Part shown: in pieces, positions 1 through 6,200 of the stretch
How the letters are laid out: each line of letters starts with the position of its first letter
How positions within the stretch are numbered: the stretch's first letter is position 1
The notes under the pieces: model-generated
Seen by the model: only the letters and a program-made list of their open reading frames with translations
What the model was told of the DNA's origin: nothing
The model's database searches: none
Made by a program: the position numbers and the translations under genes
NCBI GenBank assembly: GCA_003477185.1
Contig: DMTJ01000227.1
Coordinates: 1 to 6,536, forward strand
Direction: 5' to 3'
DNA from: Lentisphaeria bacterium
GTDB taxonomy: Bacteria; Verrucomicrobiota; Lentisphaeria; JABSQK01; UBA12247
Length of the DNA stretch: 6,536 bases

Positions 1-300
1 TTCCGGGCGGAAATGAGCGAAATGTTCCCTGGCAAGGAGCTGGTCCGGGTTCCCACCAGCAGCCCGGTCTACCACGAGCCGTTCGAACTCGTGCCGGAGC
101 CAAACTCAAGTTTAAGGCGAAAGGGCGTGGATACTGAGTATGTCTGGGGGATCCGCCACAACGAGCGCTACATCGTGCTGTACTCACCGTACGACTACAG
201 CTGTGCGATAGAGACCACGCAAGATGATATCGAGGCATTTACAGAGGAGTTTGGGTATCGGTTATTCACCAACCTCGTGTCCTACGGGATGACCTACTGA
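1..300 (+). CDS. DUF4159 domain protein, C-terminal end (5' truncated by window)
   Basis: The frame is open from base 1 (reads FRAEMSEMFPG) and stops with TGA at 298-300, so this is the last 99 residues of a longer protein and the ATG at 13 is probably internal. The visible order fits the end of DUF4159 domains: an 'MFP..EL..VP..SPVYHEPFEL' stretch, then 'VWGIRHNERYIVLYSPYDYSC', then a closing 'LFTNLVSYGMTY' like the family's usual 'NIV.YALT' ending. The function of DUF4159 is not settled. The domain often closes a larger exported or membrane-anchored protein near MoxR/DUF58/BatA-type gene sets, but none of those genes is visible here. It is the only + strand gene in the window and converges on the remnant downstream. 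The family call is from recalled motif resemblance and is fairly confident. Confidence 0.75.
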   Translation, partial: FRAEMSEMFPGKELVRVPTSSPVYHEPFELVPEPNSSLRRKGVDTEYVWGIRHNERYIVLYSPYDYSCAIETTQDDIEAFTEEFGYRLFTNLVSYGMTY

Positions 301-312
301 GTCCGCTGCGCG

Positions 313-325
313 CGCGAGCCTCGCG
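313..325. terminator. Short GC stem-loop after the DUF4159 gene
   Basis: CGCGA-gcc-TCGCG forms a perfect 5-bp stem with a 3-base loop, 13 bases after the DUF4159 stop codon and at the convergence with the - strand remnant. No T-run follows on either strand, so it is a poor intrinsic terminator and may be chance in GC-rich sequence. Confidence 0.18.
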
Positions 326-374
326 GCAAGAGGAATGGCCCGCTCCGGTGAGAGTGCGATCTAGTCGAGCGCTC

Positions 375-877
375 GTTTGGTATTGCAACGTGTGTGTGGG
401 GGGCATGCGGGCGCAGGCGCAGCGCGCGAATCAAAACATGCGTGCCCTCATCGTTCCGAAAAAGCCAAAGCAATCCGGCTGCAAGGTTGTTGTTGAAGCT
501 GTGCTCAACAGGAGAGCGCGCCACGGCCAGTCGAAACTGCTTCACTGCTTCGGTTATACCGCCTGCCTCTTCGTATCCCAGGCCGAGCTTATGGGGCCTC
601 AAGCCGTGCCATCATACTTTGCGATCGAGTCCTGCTACAGAGTGAAACTGGATTGCCAGACGCGAACCCGCGAAATCGACAATCCGGTCAGGATCAGTAG
701 CATGATGACTGCAGCAACTATACGCATCTTCCGAGTGGGAAGCTGTGCGGATGCCAAGGCCAAAAGCAGAAATGGCCCAAAGCAGGCGAGGTATCGATAG
801 CGATCTGGACGTACGGTCGAGATGTGAGTCAGGTTGGCGACCGACGCAAGAGCGGGCACCGATTTATTTAAACGCAC
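375..877 (-). pseudogene. Remnant of a TMTC-like membrane glycosyltransferase/TPR protein
   Basis: Two frames together spell the join between the last membrane segment and the first TPRs of proteins of the TMTC / 'tetratricopeptide repeat, ArnT-like glycosyltransferase' type. The first part (877 to 638) has 'DRYRYLA', matching the family's 'DRY.YLP' motif, then a hydrophobic helix (FGPFLLLALASAQLP), a second helix (AAVIMLLILTGLSIS), and 'RVRVWQSSFTL', matching the usual 'VWRDS.TLW'. The W position is now TAG (635-637). The same frame then reads QDSIAKYDGTA and hits TGA at 599-601. Homology resumes in the next frame from 602 with 'HKLGLGYEEAGGITEAVKQFRLAV' and a second degraded TPR ending near 375. 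An upstream stop lies at 884-886, and the N-terminal membrane and catalytic part is absent. A single lost base near 601 plus one point mutation explains the reading. The intact family should be several hundred residues longer, so this is a decayed 3' fragment. Confidence 0.72.
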
Positions 878-995
878 AGCAAGTCAGGAGCTGAGAACAC
901 ATCTCTGCCCAGACGATGGTGATGGAAAAACGACCAGAGCCCGGAAACTGTGCGGGTGCGCGGAGCGGGCAATCATTTCGTGCTTGGTGCGGCCG

Positions 996-1337
996 TCAGC
1001 CTACGGCGCCGTGGCCCCGTTCTTCGGTGCGAATGCGAATGCATTGCTCAAGGTTTGTGACGAAGATCTTGCCATCGCCAATCGCGCCTGATTTTGCGCC
1101 GTTGATGACCGCCTGGATTGTTCGATCGACAAAGTCTTCATTGACTGCGATCTCGATCCGCACCTTATCCAGCAGATTCACAGTATGGACCTGGCCGCGA
1201 TAGCTTTCTTCGATGCCGCCTTGGGTTCCGCACCCGCGCACGCGGCTTACGGTCATACGTTTGACATCAATCTCAGTAAGTGCGTTCTTTACGTCGTCCA
1301 GCTTTTCCGGCTGAATGATTGCTGTAACCATCTTCAT
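996..1337 (-). CDS. glnK: P-II nitrogen regulatory protein GlnK/GlnB
   Basis: A 113-residue P-II signalling protein, close to the usual 112. Trimeric P-II proteins bind ATP/ADP and 2-oxoglutarate and, when next to amt, block the ammonium channel by inserting their T-loops. Residue numbering matches E. coli GlnB/GlnK without gaps: Q39, E44, Y46, R47, G48 and K58 of the T-loop region, the B-loop GDGK (87-90) and R101/R103 of the C-loop IRIRT are present. Unusual points: position 51, the uridylylated Tyr in enterobacteria, is His; R38 is Thr; K40 is Gly; T83 is Ser. The T-loop end TVNLL follows a P-II type known from outside Proteobacteria. The ATG at 1337 is chosen over an upstream TTG (1343) because AGGAGG at 1351-1346 lies 8 bases before the ATG but only 2 before the TTG. 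It is the second gene of an amt-glnK operon, 12 bases after amt. Confidence 0.95.
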   Translation of the reverse strand: MKMVTAIIQPEKLDDVKNALTEIDVKRMTVSRVRGCGTQGGIEESYRGQVHTVNLLDKVRIEIAVNEDFVDRTIQAVINGAKSGAIGDGKIFVTNLEQCIRIRTEERGHGAVG

Positions 1338-1345
1338 CGTCAATG

Positions 1346-1351
1346 CCTCCT
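1346..1351 (-). promoter_or_regulatory. Ribosome binding site of glnK overlapping the amt stop
   Basis: A perfect AGGAGG, 8 bases before the ATG at 1337. Its first two bases are also the last two bases of the amt TAG stop (1352-1350), so ribosomes finishing amt uncover the glnK start: an arrangement suited to coupled translation. It decides the glnK start. Confidence 0.85.
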
Positions 1352-2633
1352 AAAGGGCTTCTTCTGGATTGGCTTCAATGTGGTGAACGGTCAAGTCCGA
1401 TCCCATGCTTTCCTGCTGTTCGTTGAGTCGGATTCCCACTGTCATCTTCAACGCACCATAGACAACGAACCCAGAAACAGCCGCAAAAGTGGCAATCCCC
1501 ACACTTATCAGCAGCTGTGACCTCAGGCTCACGCCACCGAGGCCACCCAACGATTCAGCGCCGAAGATGCCAGCAGCGATCCCCCCCCACAGTCCACAGA
1601 CACCATGCAACGGCCAGACGCCGAGCACGTCGTCGATCTTCCATTTATTGGTTTCGATCTCGAAGAGAAAAACGAACAATGCACCGGCAATCGCGCCGAC
1701 AGCGAGAGCACCGAGCGGATGATAAAGATCCGAGCCAGCGCAGACTGCGACCAATCCTGCGAGGGCACCGTTGTGGACGAAGCCAGCGTCATTTTTAGAA
1801 AAAAGCATCGCGGCAATCGTACCACCAACCATGGCAAGGAGTGAATTCATCGCCACGAGCCCCTGGATGTCCTTAATCGCCCCCGCGCTCATGACGTTAA
1901 AGCCAAACCAGCCGACAATGAGAACCCAGCTTCCCAAGGCGAGAAACGGAATGCTGCTGACTTTGATCCCGCTGTTCTGGCCGTAGCGCTTGAGCCGTGC
2001 GCCCAAGAGGATGATGGCTGGCAGTGCGATCCAGCCGCCAGTGGCGTGGACAACCGCGGAACCAGCGAAGTCATGAAAAGGCGCGCCAAACTTGGTCGCG
2101 AGCCAGCCAGTGTCAGACGCGATGCCAGCACTGAATCGTCCCCAAGTAAATCCCTCGATTAGTGGATAAACAAGACCGACAAATATCATGCCAGCAATCG
2201 AGTTGGGCCAGAATTTGGCGCGCTCGGCGACACCACCGGAGATAATGGCTGGAATGCAGGCTGCAAAACCAAGAAAGAGGAAGAACCTAATGTATTCGAT
2301 GCCATTCAGCCCGCTGACGTCCGCGATCGGCCCAATGAGATTCATGCCGCGGGCGAGGGGGTAGCCGATGAATAGATAGAGAATGGTAGAGAAACACCAT
2401 TCTCCCAGAATCTTGTTGAGGGCGTTTACCTGATTCTTCTTTCTGACCGAGCCCACTTCAAGAAAGGCAAAGCCAGCGTGCATGGAGAGAATCATTACCC
2501 CGCCGATGAGGATGAAGAGCGCGTCAGATGAGCTAGCAAGAGCATCTGGTGCGGCTTCCTCCGCGCTTGCTGAGATGCCTAGGAGAAGAAATAGAAGGAC
2601 CGGGAACAATCGAAATCTGAGAAGGGTAAGCAT
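1350..2633 (-). CDS. amt: Ammonium transporter (Amt family)
   Basis: A 427-residue Amt/MEP/Rh ammonium channel of the inner membrane, importing NH4+/NH3. Residues 1-24 look like a cleavable signal peptide (basic start, LLFLLLG core, ASA), as in AmtB of E. coli. Pore landmarks are present: Phe-gate F123 before the AERAKF motif, W164 in FTWG, first twin His H196 in DFAGSAVVHATGG, F245 in WFGFN, and second twin His H343 in PLHGVCG. The C-terminal tail 'VGIRL...' from about 399 resembles the conserved cytosolic tail that couples to P-II. The start at 2633 is preferred: the frame stays open upstream to 2774, but that part (47 residues, Ser/His/Pro-rich) precedes the signal peptide and does not look like protein. 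The SD is weak (CTGGAAAAACC before ATG). It is followed directly by glnK, so channel and regulator are co-expressed. No pore residue I could check is missing. Confidence 0.96.
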   Translation of the reverse strand: MLTLLRFRLFPVLLFLLLGISASAEEAAPDALASSSDALFILIGGVMILSMHAGFAFLEVGSVRKKNQVNALNKILGEWCFSTILYLFIGYPLARGMNLIGPIADVSGLNGIEYIRFFLFLGFAACIPAIISGGVAERAKFWPNSIAGMIFVGLVYPLIEGFTWGRFSAGIASDTGWLATKFGAPFHDFAGSAVVHATGGWIALPAIILLGARLKRYGQNSGIKVSSIPFLALGSWVLIVGWFGFNVMSAGAIKDIQGLVAMNSLLAMVGGTIAAMLFSKNDAGFVHNGALAGLVAVCAGSDLYHPLGALAVGAIAGALFVFLFEIETNKWKIDDVLGVWPLHGVCGLWGGIAAGIFGAESLGGLGGVSLRSQLLISVGIATFAAVSGFVVYGALKMTVGIRLNEQQESMGSDLTVHHIEANPEEAL

Positions 2634-2825
2634 GGTTTTTCCAGTAATCGGTGGAGGATGCGGCTGGCTTTGGGCGCTAGAGAGTGAAGCGGGGAGATTC
2701 TCGATGTGAGAACTACAATTATGTTCATCTGCTATGCAGAGATGTATATTAGGGCTTGAATCTGTCCCGGCCACTGATTCTCAGGCATTTAGGAGCCAGC
2801 ACGCCAGGCTCGGCAAGCTGTTTGG
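2634..2825 (-). promoter_or_regulatory. Upstream region of the amt-glnK operon, with a short palindrome
   Basis: These 192 bases separate the BtrH-like remnant from amt and must contain the amt promoter unless amt is read from further upstream. The AT-rich stretch at about 2713-2755 is the likeliest promoter area; CATAAT (2718-2723, - strand) could be a -10, but I see no convincing -35. Within it lies a perfect inverted repeat, TCTGC-tat-GCAGA (2728-2740), which could be an operator or chance. No sigma-54 site with correct GG-N10-GC spacing was found, so NtrC/RpoN-type control is not supported. Confidence 0.35.
2793..2811 (-). terminator. Weak stem-loop after the BtrH-like remnant
   Basis: GAGCC and GGCTC arms (5 bp) enclose a 9-base loop, 15 bases beyond the remnant's TAG stop. 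No T-run follows, so termination activity is doubtful. Confidence 0.2.
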
Positions 2826-3678
2826 CTACTGAGCGGTGGCGAGCGAGCGCCAAGCTTGCTCTTCCGCGTCCGCGATGCTGAGCAAGAGCGGGTTGATCGT
2901 CTCCAGGCCCTGTGCCGGTGCTGGCGCTCCGAACTGGTGGTGGAACGAGGTTGCAGCTTCTGGCCGAAGGTTTTCGATGCGATTGAACTGCTCTGCAGCC
3001 TTGTCAAATGTGTTGTCTTTAGTGACGACAGCAACCTCGCGAAGAAAGCGGCTGAACATTGTGGCGAAAGAGCCCACTGCCGGTTCTAGCCTTGGCTTCA
3101 ATGAAGACGCAGCCATTGTTCAGTGCGCTTCGGAGTTGATCTGCAGGCACGGATTCTCCCCAGGATGGCACCATTTTGGCGGGTTTGCGGAGGGCCAGAG
3201 CAAGCTAGTCCATGGCGAATTGGTGAACACCGTCACAATCTGCGATTGTGCCGGTATCCGATGCGGGGGATAGCCGCAGGCGACGGCGACATCCCCGCCG
3301 AAATGGAATTTATTGCCGCCGAAGTCGAAGTAGCGGAGGTAGCCCATGTCTACTTGCAGCATAACCAGCTGATTATCTTGCAAGAGCTCAAGCAAGCTAG
3401 CGCGTGCGCGCCCGAAGCTGGTGGAGGTTTTGCCCGTTACGGCCACGCCGGTAAAGGTGCCAGCGAAGTTATTCGAGGCTTGGCTTAGGCGTGGCGCAGC
3501 GTCCCAAAAAGGGCGGGGCGCCTTTCGTGTGGCAGTAGATGAAGCCGACGCCACGATTAAGGCCAAGCAGCATTTCTTCGGGTAGGGGATGGCCGTTAAA
3601 ACGAACGATCTGTTGGAGGGAGCCGGTGACGCAGTGTTGGGTGGGCTTGCCCTCGGGGCCGGGAACTGTGTGCGGCAC
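2826..3678 (-). pseudogene. BtrH_N / DUF4872 family protein, broken by frameshifts and a stop
   Basis: The - strand spells one BtrH-like protein (butirosin biosynthesis protein H N-terminal fold plus DUF4872-type C-terminal part) if frames are joined. Segment A (3678-3472) has the 'QHCVTGSL' Cys motif, 'PLPEEMLLGL' and 'GVGFIY...PPFLGR'. Segment B (about 3472-3265) has 'SLLELLQDNQLVMLQVDMGY', then 'YFDF' and 'FHFGGDVAVACGYP'. Segment C (about 3264-3076) has 'SDTGTIADCDGVHQFAMD', stop, 'LALALRKPAK'. Segment D (about 3075-2829) has 'GSFATMFSRFLREV', 'AAEQFNRIENL' and 'SIADAEEQAWRSLA', then TAG. Breaks lie near 3472, in the five-base G run 3265-3269, and near 3075; an in-frame TAG is at 3205-3207. 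The GTG at 3678 is a guess for the start; an ACG at 3684 could be a mutated ATG. Family members include acyltransfer enzymes of aminoglycoside biosynthesis and many uncharacterised proteins, so the lost function is unknown. The 5' end overlaps the stop region of the pseudokinase gene. Confidence 0.72.
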
Positions 3679-3686
3679 CAGCGTGG

Positions 3687-6089
3687 TCAGAAACGCGTGA
3701 TTTTGCGCCAGAACGCGGGGGCTCGGGTCGAGCCATCCTTGGTGTCGACATGCGTGAGCCGCTTTAGAGAGCGGAGCCGGATGACGCTCTTGGTGAGCTT
3801 TGGGGGCAACGCCAAGCGTCTGAGTGTGGTGACCGCGACTAGCGAGCCGACGTCCTGAATGCCGGTGCAATCCGAGATGAATAGCTCGGATAGCGGCAAC
3901 TTCAGCAGCGGCTCCAGGGAGATAATGGCGGTGCCTCTGAGGCTCAGGCGAGTGAGCGGCAGGGCTACGAGTGGTTGAAGATCTACTACTGGGGTCTTAT
4001 CAAGGGACAGCACTTCGAGCGGCATGCCAACGAGGGGCGTAAGATCTGCGATAAGAGTTTCGGAGGCGGCGAGCTGGGTAAGCTGCATGCCGTTAAGCGG
4101 GCCAAGGTCGCTGACTAGTGAGCGTGAAATACTAAGGGCGGACAGTTGCAGCTTTCTCAGTGGCGTGAGATCAGTGATCGGACAATCGTCGGCATACAGC
4201 TCGGTTAGCGCAGTGGCTTCAGCCAACGGTGCAAGGCTCCTGATACCACAGTTCTGAATGATAAGCCGCTGGAGCTTCGGGCCTGGAAGCTGGGCAAGAT
4301 CTGTGAGCTTGGTGCAGCCTGTGAGGTTGGCTTCTTCGAGGTCAGCTCCGGATAGTCCGCTGAGATCGCTCACGCCAGCGTTTGTCATCACGAGCTTGGC
4401 GATTCGGAGCTGCTTGAGCGGTGTAATGTCTATCAGCTCTTTCAGGTCGATGAGCTCGATGTGGACGACATTCATGCCAATCTTGAAGAACTGAACCGGC
4501 ATTTTTAGTCCGGGATTCAGGGTTTCGAGGTCTGCGGAGATCTTGCGCATCTTTTGGACCATCGGATCACTGTTCAGGGTTTCTGCGATCTCGCGATCGA
4601 CTTTTACCCGGTCAATTTTATTGCGGTCGGCTTCTTTGAGGAGGTGGGCCTCGAGTGCGTTCGCTGCGCGAATCTGGCGTTGGAGCTCAGCGCGGTACTC
4701 GTACTCATCCGCACCGGAGTAGTTGAAGGCTGCGTTGAAATACTGCTTGGCTGCATCGGGTTGGAGGTGCAGCATGCTCAGTCTGCCGAGCTCGAAGAAG
4801 GCGAGGCTGGGGTTGTCATCGTGCTCCAAGGCGTAGTCCATGACATTCTCGAGAATGCGGAGTGCATCGCCCCAGATCTTGGCGCGATCTGCGGCGCGGT
4901 CCCAGAGCATATGCTCGACTCTTGGCTTGGGAGCATTTCGTAAGCGCTCGATTTCTTCCTGGGACTGCTCCAGCTGCGCGGCCTGCATCTCTCGCTCGTC
5001 ATTGGCAGCTTCTCGCTCGTCGCCGAAGGTGATGGCATCACGCACGTTCATCGACACAGCACCGATGGTGACAATGACGGTGATCCCTAGCAGGATGAGC
5101 AGCACGCGCTGACGCATCTGATAGCGAAACAACTCGCTCATCGATGGCGGCAGAATGGGGTCGGCGTCGCCACGAGTGAAGAGGTAGCCTTCGACTTGGC
5201 GCCGTAGTTCGGCGATACTTTGGCGGCCATCAATCGGTTGCGCGAGGGCCTGAAGTGCAGCCTGGACGAGACGACCGGGGATCTGCTTGTCAGCGGAAAA
5301 GTGGCGGTTCATCTCGACGGATTGCCGCGCCGACTGGGTGGCTTCCATCGCCAACGCGCGGTCGGCTGCGAAAAGATTGGGATCCGCGATCTGGCCATGG
5401 GCGGTGGCTGCGGTGATTTCGGCGATGGTTTCGCCAGGAATAGCCGGCCGGAGCGCGAGAATATGGTAGAGGATGGCGCCGAGGCTGTAGATGTCTGAGC
5501 TCGGGGCGGCAGGGCAGGGGGCGAGGCGTTCCGGAGCCAGGCAGCGAGCCATCTGCGGAGTTTTTGCGGAGTCCGCAACGACAGGGAGTTGGGCTTCGGC
5601 CGCGGTCGCGCCCCAATACTCAGTGACCATCATTTCACCGCTTGGGCGGACGAAGATGCAGCCGGGGTGGAGGCGACCGTGAAGGACACCAGCTTCATGC
5701 GTGGCAGCGATGGCGTCACAGACTTGGAGAAAACCATGCAAAAGCTGGCGGGACGAGGGGGCCTTTTCGGCATCGGCCTGGCCGTTAGCGACATCGTCGA
5801 GAACCTGACTGAGCGGGATGCCAACTGGCGGCTGGAACACGAGAAACGGTCGATCAGCGTTGGTCGATCTGGTGAGGACGGTCTGGATGGCGCAGTGAGC
5901 GATGGGCTCGATCCTAGTGGAAGCGGCAAAGAAGTTTTCCGCGAACTCGGCGGAGGGGACAAGGACTTGGACGTCGCGCTGTGTTCGGGTATCTTTTGCG
6001 GCAAAGATTTGGGTGGGCCCGCACTGGCATGCTTCGCCATTCGTCTCGAAATGCTCGCCGTAGCGTGGTTCTTGTGCCGTGTCTGCCAT
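3687..6089 (-). CDS. Membrane pseudokinase with coiled coil, TPR-like region and C-terminal leucine-rich repeats
   Basis: An intact 800-residue protein. Residues 1-300 follow the Ser/Thr kinase fold, but the catalytic residues are gone: no glycine loop, the VAIK-like site reads VQVL (41-44) without Lys, HRDLKP..N reads HGRLHPGC (137-144), and DFG reads EYW (157-159). Structural marks of the C-lobe stay: APE (185-187) and SDIYSLGAILY (198-208). A single hydrophobic helix spans about 329-347 (VLLILLGITVIVTIGAVSM). Next come a charged coiled coil (about 357-385, Glu/Arg/Gln-rich), a TPR-like helical stretch (about 392-474), and roughly ten LRRs (about 539-780) with about 21-residue spacing and motifs such as 'DLTPL' and 'MPLEVLSL'. 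The end 'AFWRKITRF' resembles natural ends of PVC-group LRR proteins. Expected topology: pseudokinase in the cytoplasm, LRRs in the periplasm. The ATG at 6089 is chosen because AAGGAG lies 6 bases before it; an ATG 18 bases upstream has no SD. The fold call is sure, the lack of catalysis is inferred from motifs, and the partner is unknown. Confidence 0.9.
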   Translation of the reverse strand: MADTAQEPRYGEHFETNGEACQCGPTQIFAAKDTRTQRDVQVLVPSAEFAENFFAASTRIEPIAHCAIQTVLTRSTNADRPFLVFQPPVGIPLSQVLDDVANGQADAEKAPSSRQLLHGFLQVCDAIAATHEAGVLHGRLHPGCIFVRPSGEMMVTEYWGATAAEAQLPVVADSAKTPQMARCLAPERLAPCPAAPSSDIYSLGAILYHILALRPAIPGETIAEITAATAHGQIADPNLFAADRALAMEATQSARQSVEMNRHFSADKQIPGRLVQAALQALAQPIDGRQSIAELRRQVEGYLFTRGDADPILPPSMSELFRYQMRQRVLLILLGITVIVTIGAVSMNVRDAITFGDEREAANDEREMQAAQLEQSQEEIERLRNAPKPRVEHMLWDRAADRAKIWGDALRILENVMDYALEHDDNPSLAFFELGRLSMLHLQPDAAKQYFNAAFNYSGADEYEYRAELQRQIRAANALEAHLLKEADRNKIDRVKVDREIAETLNSDPMVQKMRKISADLETLNPGLKMPVQFFKIGMNVVHIELIDLKELIDITPLKQLRIAKLVMTNAGVSDLSGLSGADLEEANLTGCTKLTDLAQLPGPKLQRLIIQNCGIRSLAPLAEATALTELYADDCPITDLTPLRKLQLSALSISRSLVSDLGPLNGMQLTQLAASETLIADLTPLVGMPLEVLSLDKTPVVDLQPLVALPLTRLSLRGTAIISLEPLLKLPLSELFISDCTGIQDVGSLVAVTTLRRLALPPKLTKSVIRLRSLKRLTHVDTKDGSTRAPAFWRKITRF

Positions 6090-6119
6090 ACGTCTCTCCT
6101 TGATCATAGGGACCGTAGC

Positions 6120-6148
6120 ACAGTACGCGCCGTGGTGCCCGGTGGCAA
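6120..6148 (-). promoter_or_regulatory. Candidate sigma-70 promoter of the pseudokinase gene
   Basis: On the - strand, TTGCCA (6148-6143, 5 of 6 matches to -35), a 17-base spacer, and TACTGT (6125-6120, 3 of 6 matches to -10). Transcription would begin near 6113, about 24 bases before the ATG at 6089. The poor -10 match keeps this tentative; the gene could instead be read from the kinase gene upstream. Confidence 0.25.
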
Positions 6149-6180
6149 GCGGAATGAAGAAGGAGCGCTGCCGGTCCTGC

Positions 6181-6200
6181 TCAGAAGATCAGAAGATCAG
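6181..6200. repeat. Short tandem repeat at the kinase stop codon
   Basis: Two exact copies of TCAGAAGA (6181-6188, 6189-6196) and a partial third (TCAG) in a row. On the - strand this is TGATCTTC repeated, beginning with the TGA stop of the kinase gene. It looks like slippage duplication and has no evident function. Confidence 0.6.

Noticed and set aside
348..800. 150-codon open frame on the + strand
   Set aside because: Its sequence resembles no known family, while the opposite strand holds clear TMTC/TPR motifs.
928..970. Terminator after glnK: GCCCG...CGGGC followed by a short T-run on the - strand
   Set aside because: The stem is only 5 bp with a 22-base loop, and the T-run (five Ts) lies about 8 bases past the stem; too weak to call.
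2634..2774. N-terminal extension of Amt by 47 residues
   Set aside because: It would place a Ser/Pro/His-rich stretch before a signal peptide; the frame is open there by chance and the ATG at 2633 gives a normal Amt.
2783..2798. Possible sigma-54 (-24/-12) promoter for amt: TGGCTCCTAAATGC on the - strand
   Set aside because: The GG-to-GC spacing is 9 bases instead of the required 10, and the -12 element lacks TTGC; sigma-54 promoters do not tolerate this spacing change.
2836..3273. 145-codon open frame on the + strand
   Set aside because: It is antisense to the BtrH-like remnant, whose - strand segments carry recognisable family motifs; the + strand translation shows none and has no SD.
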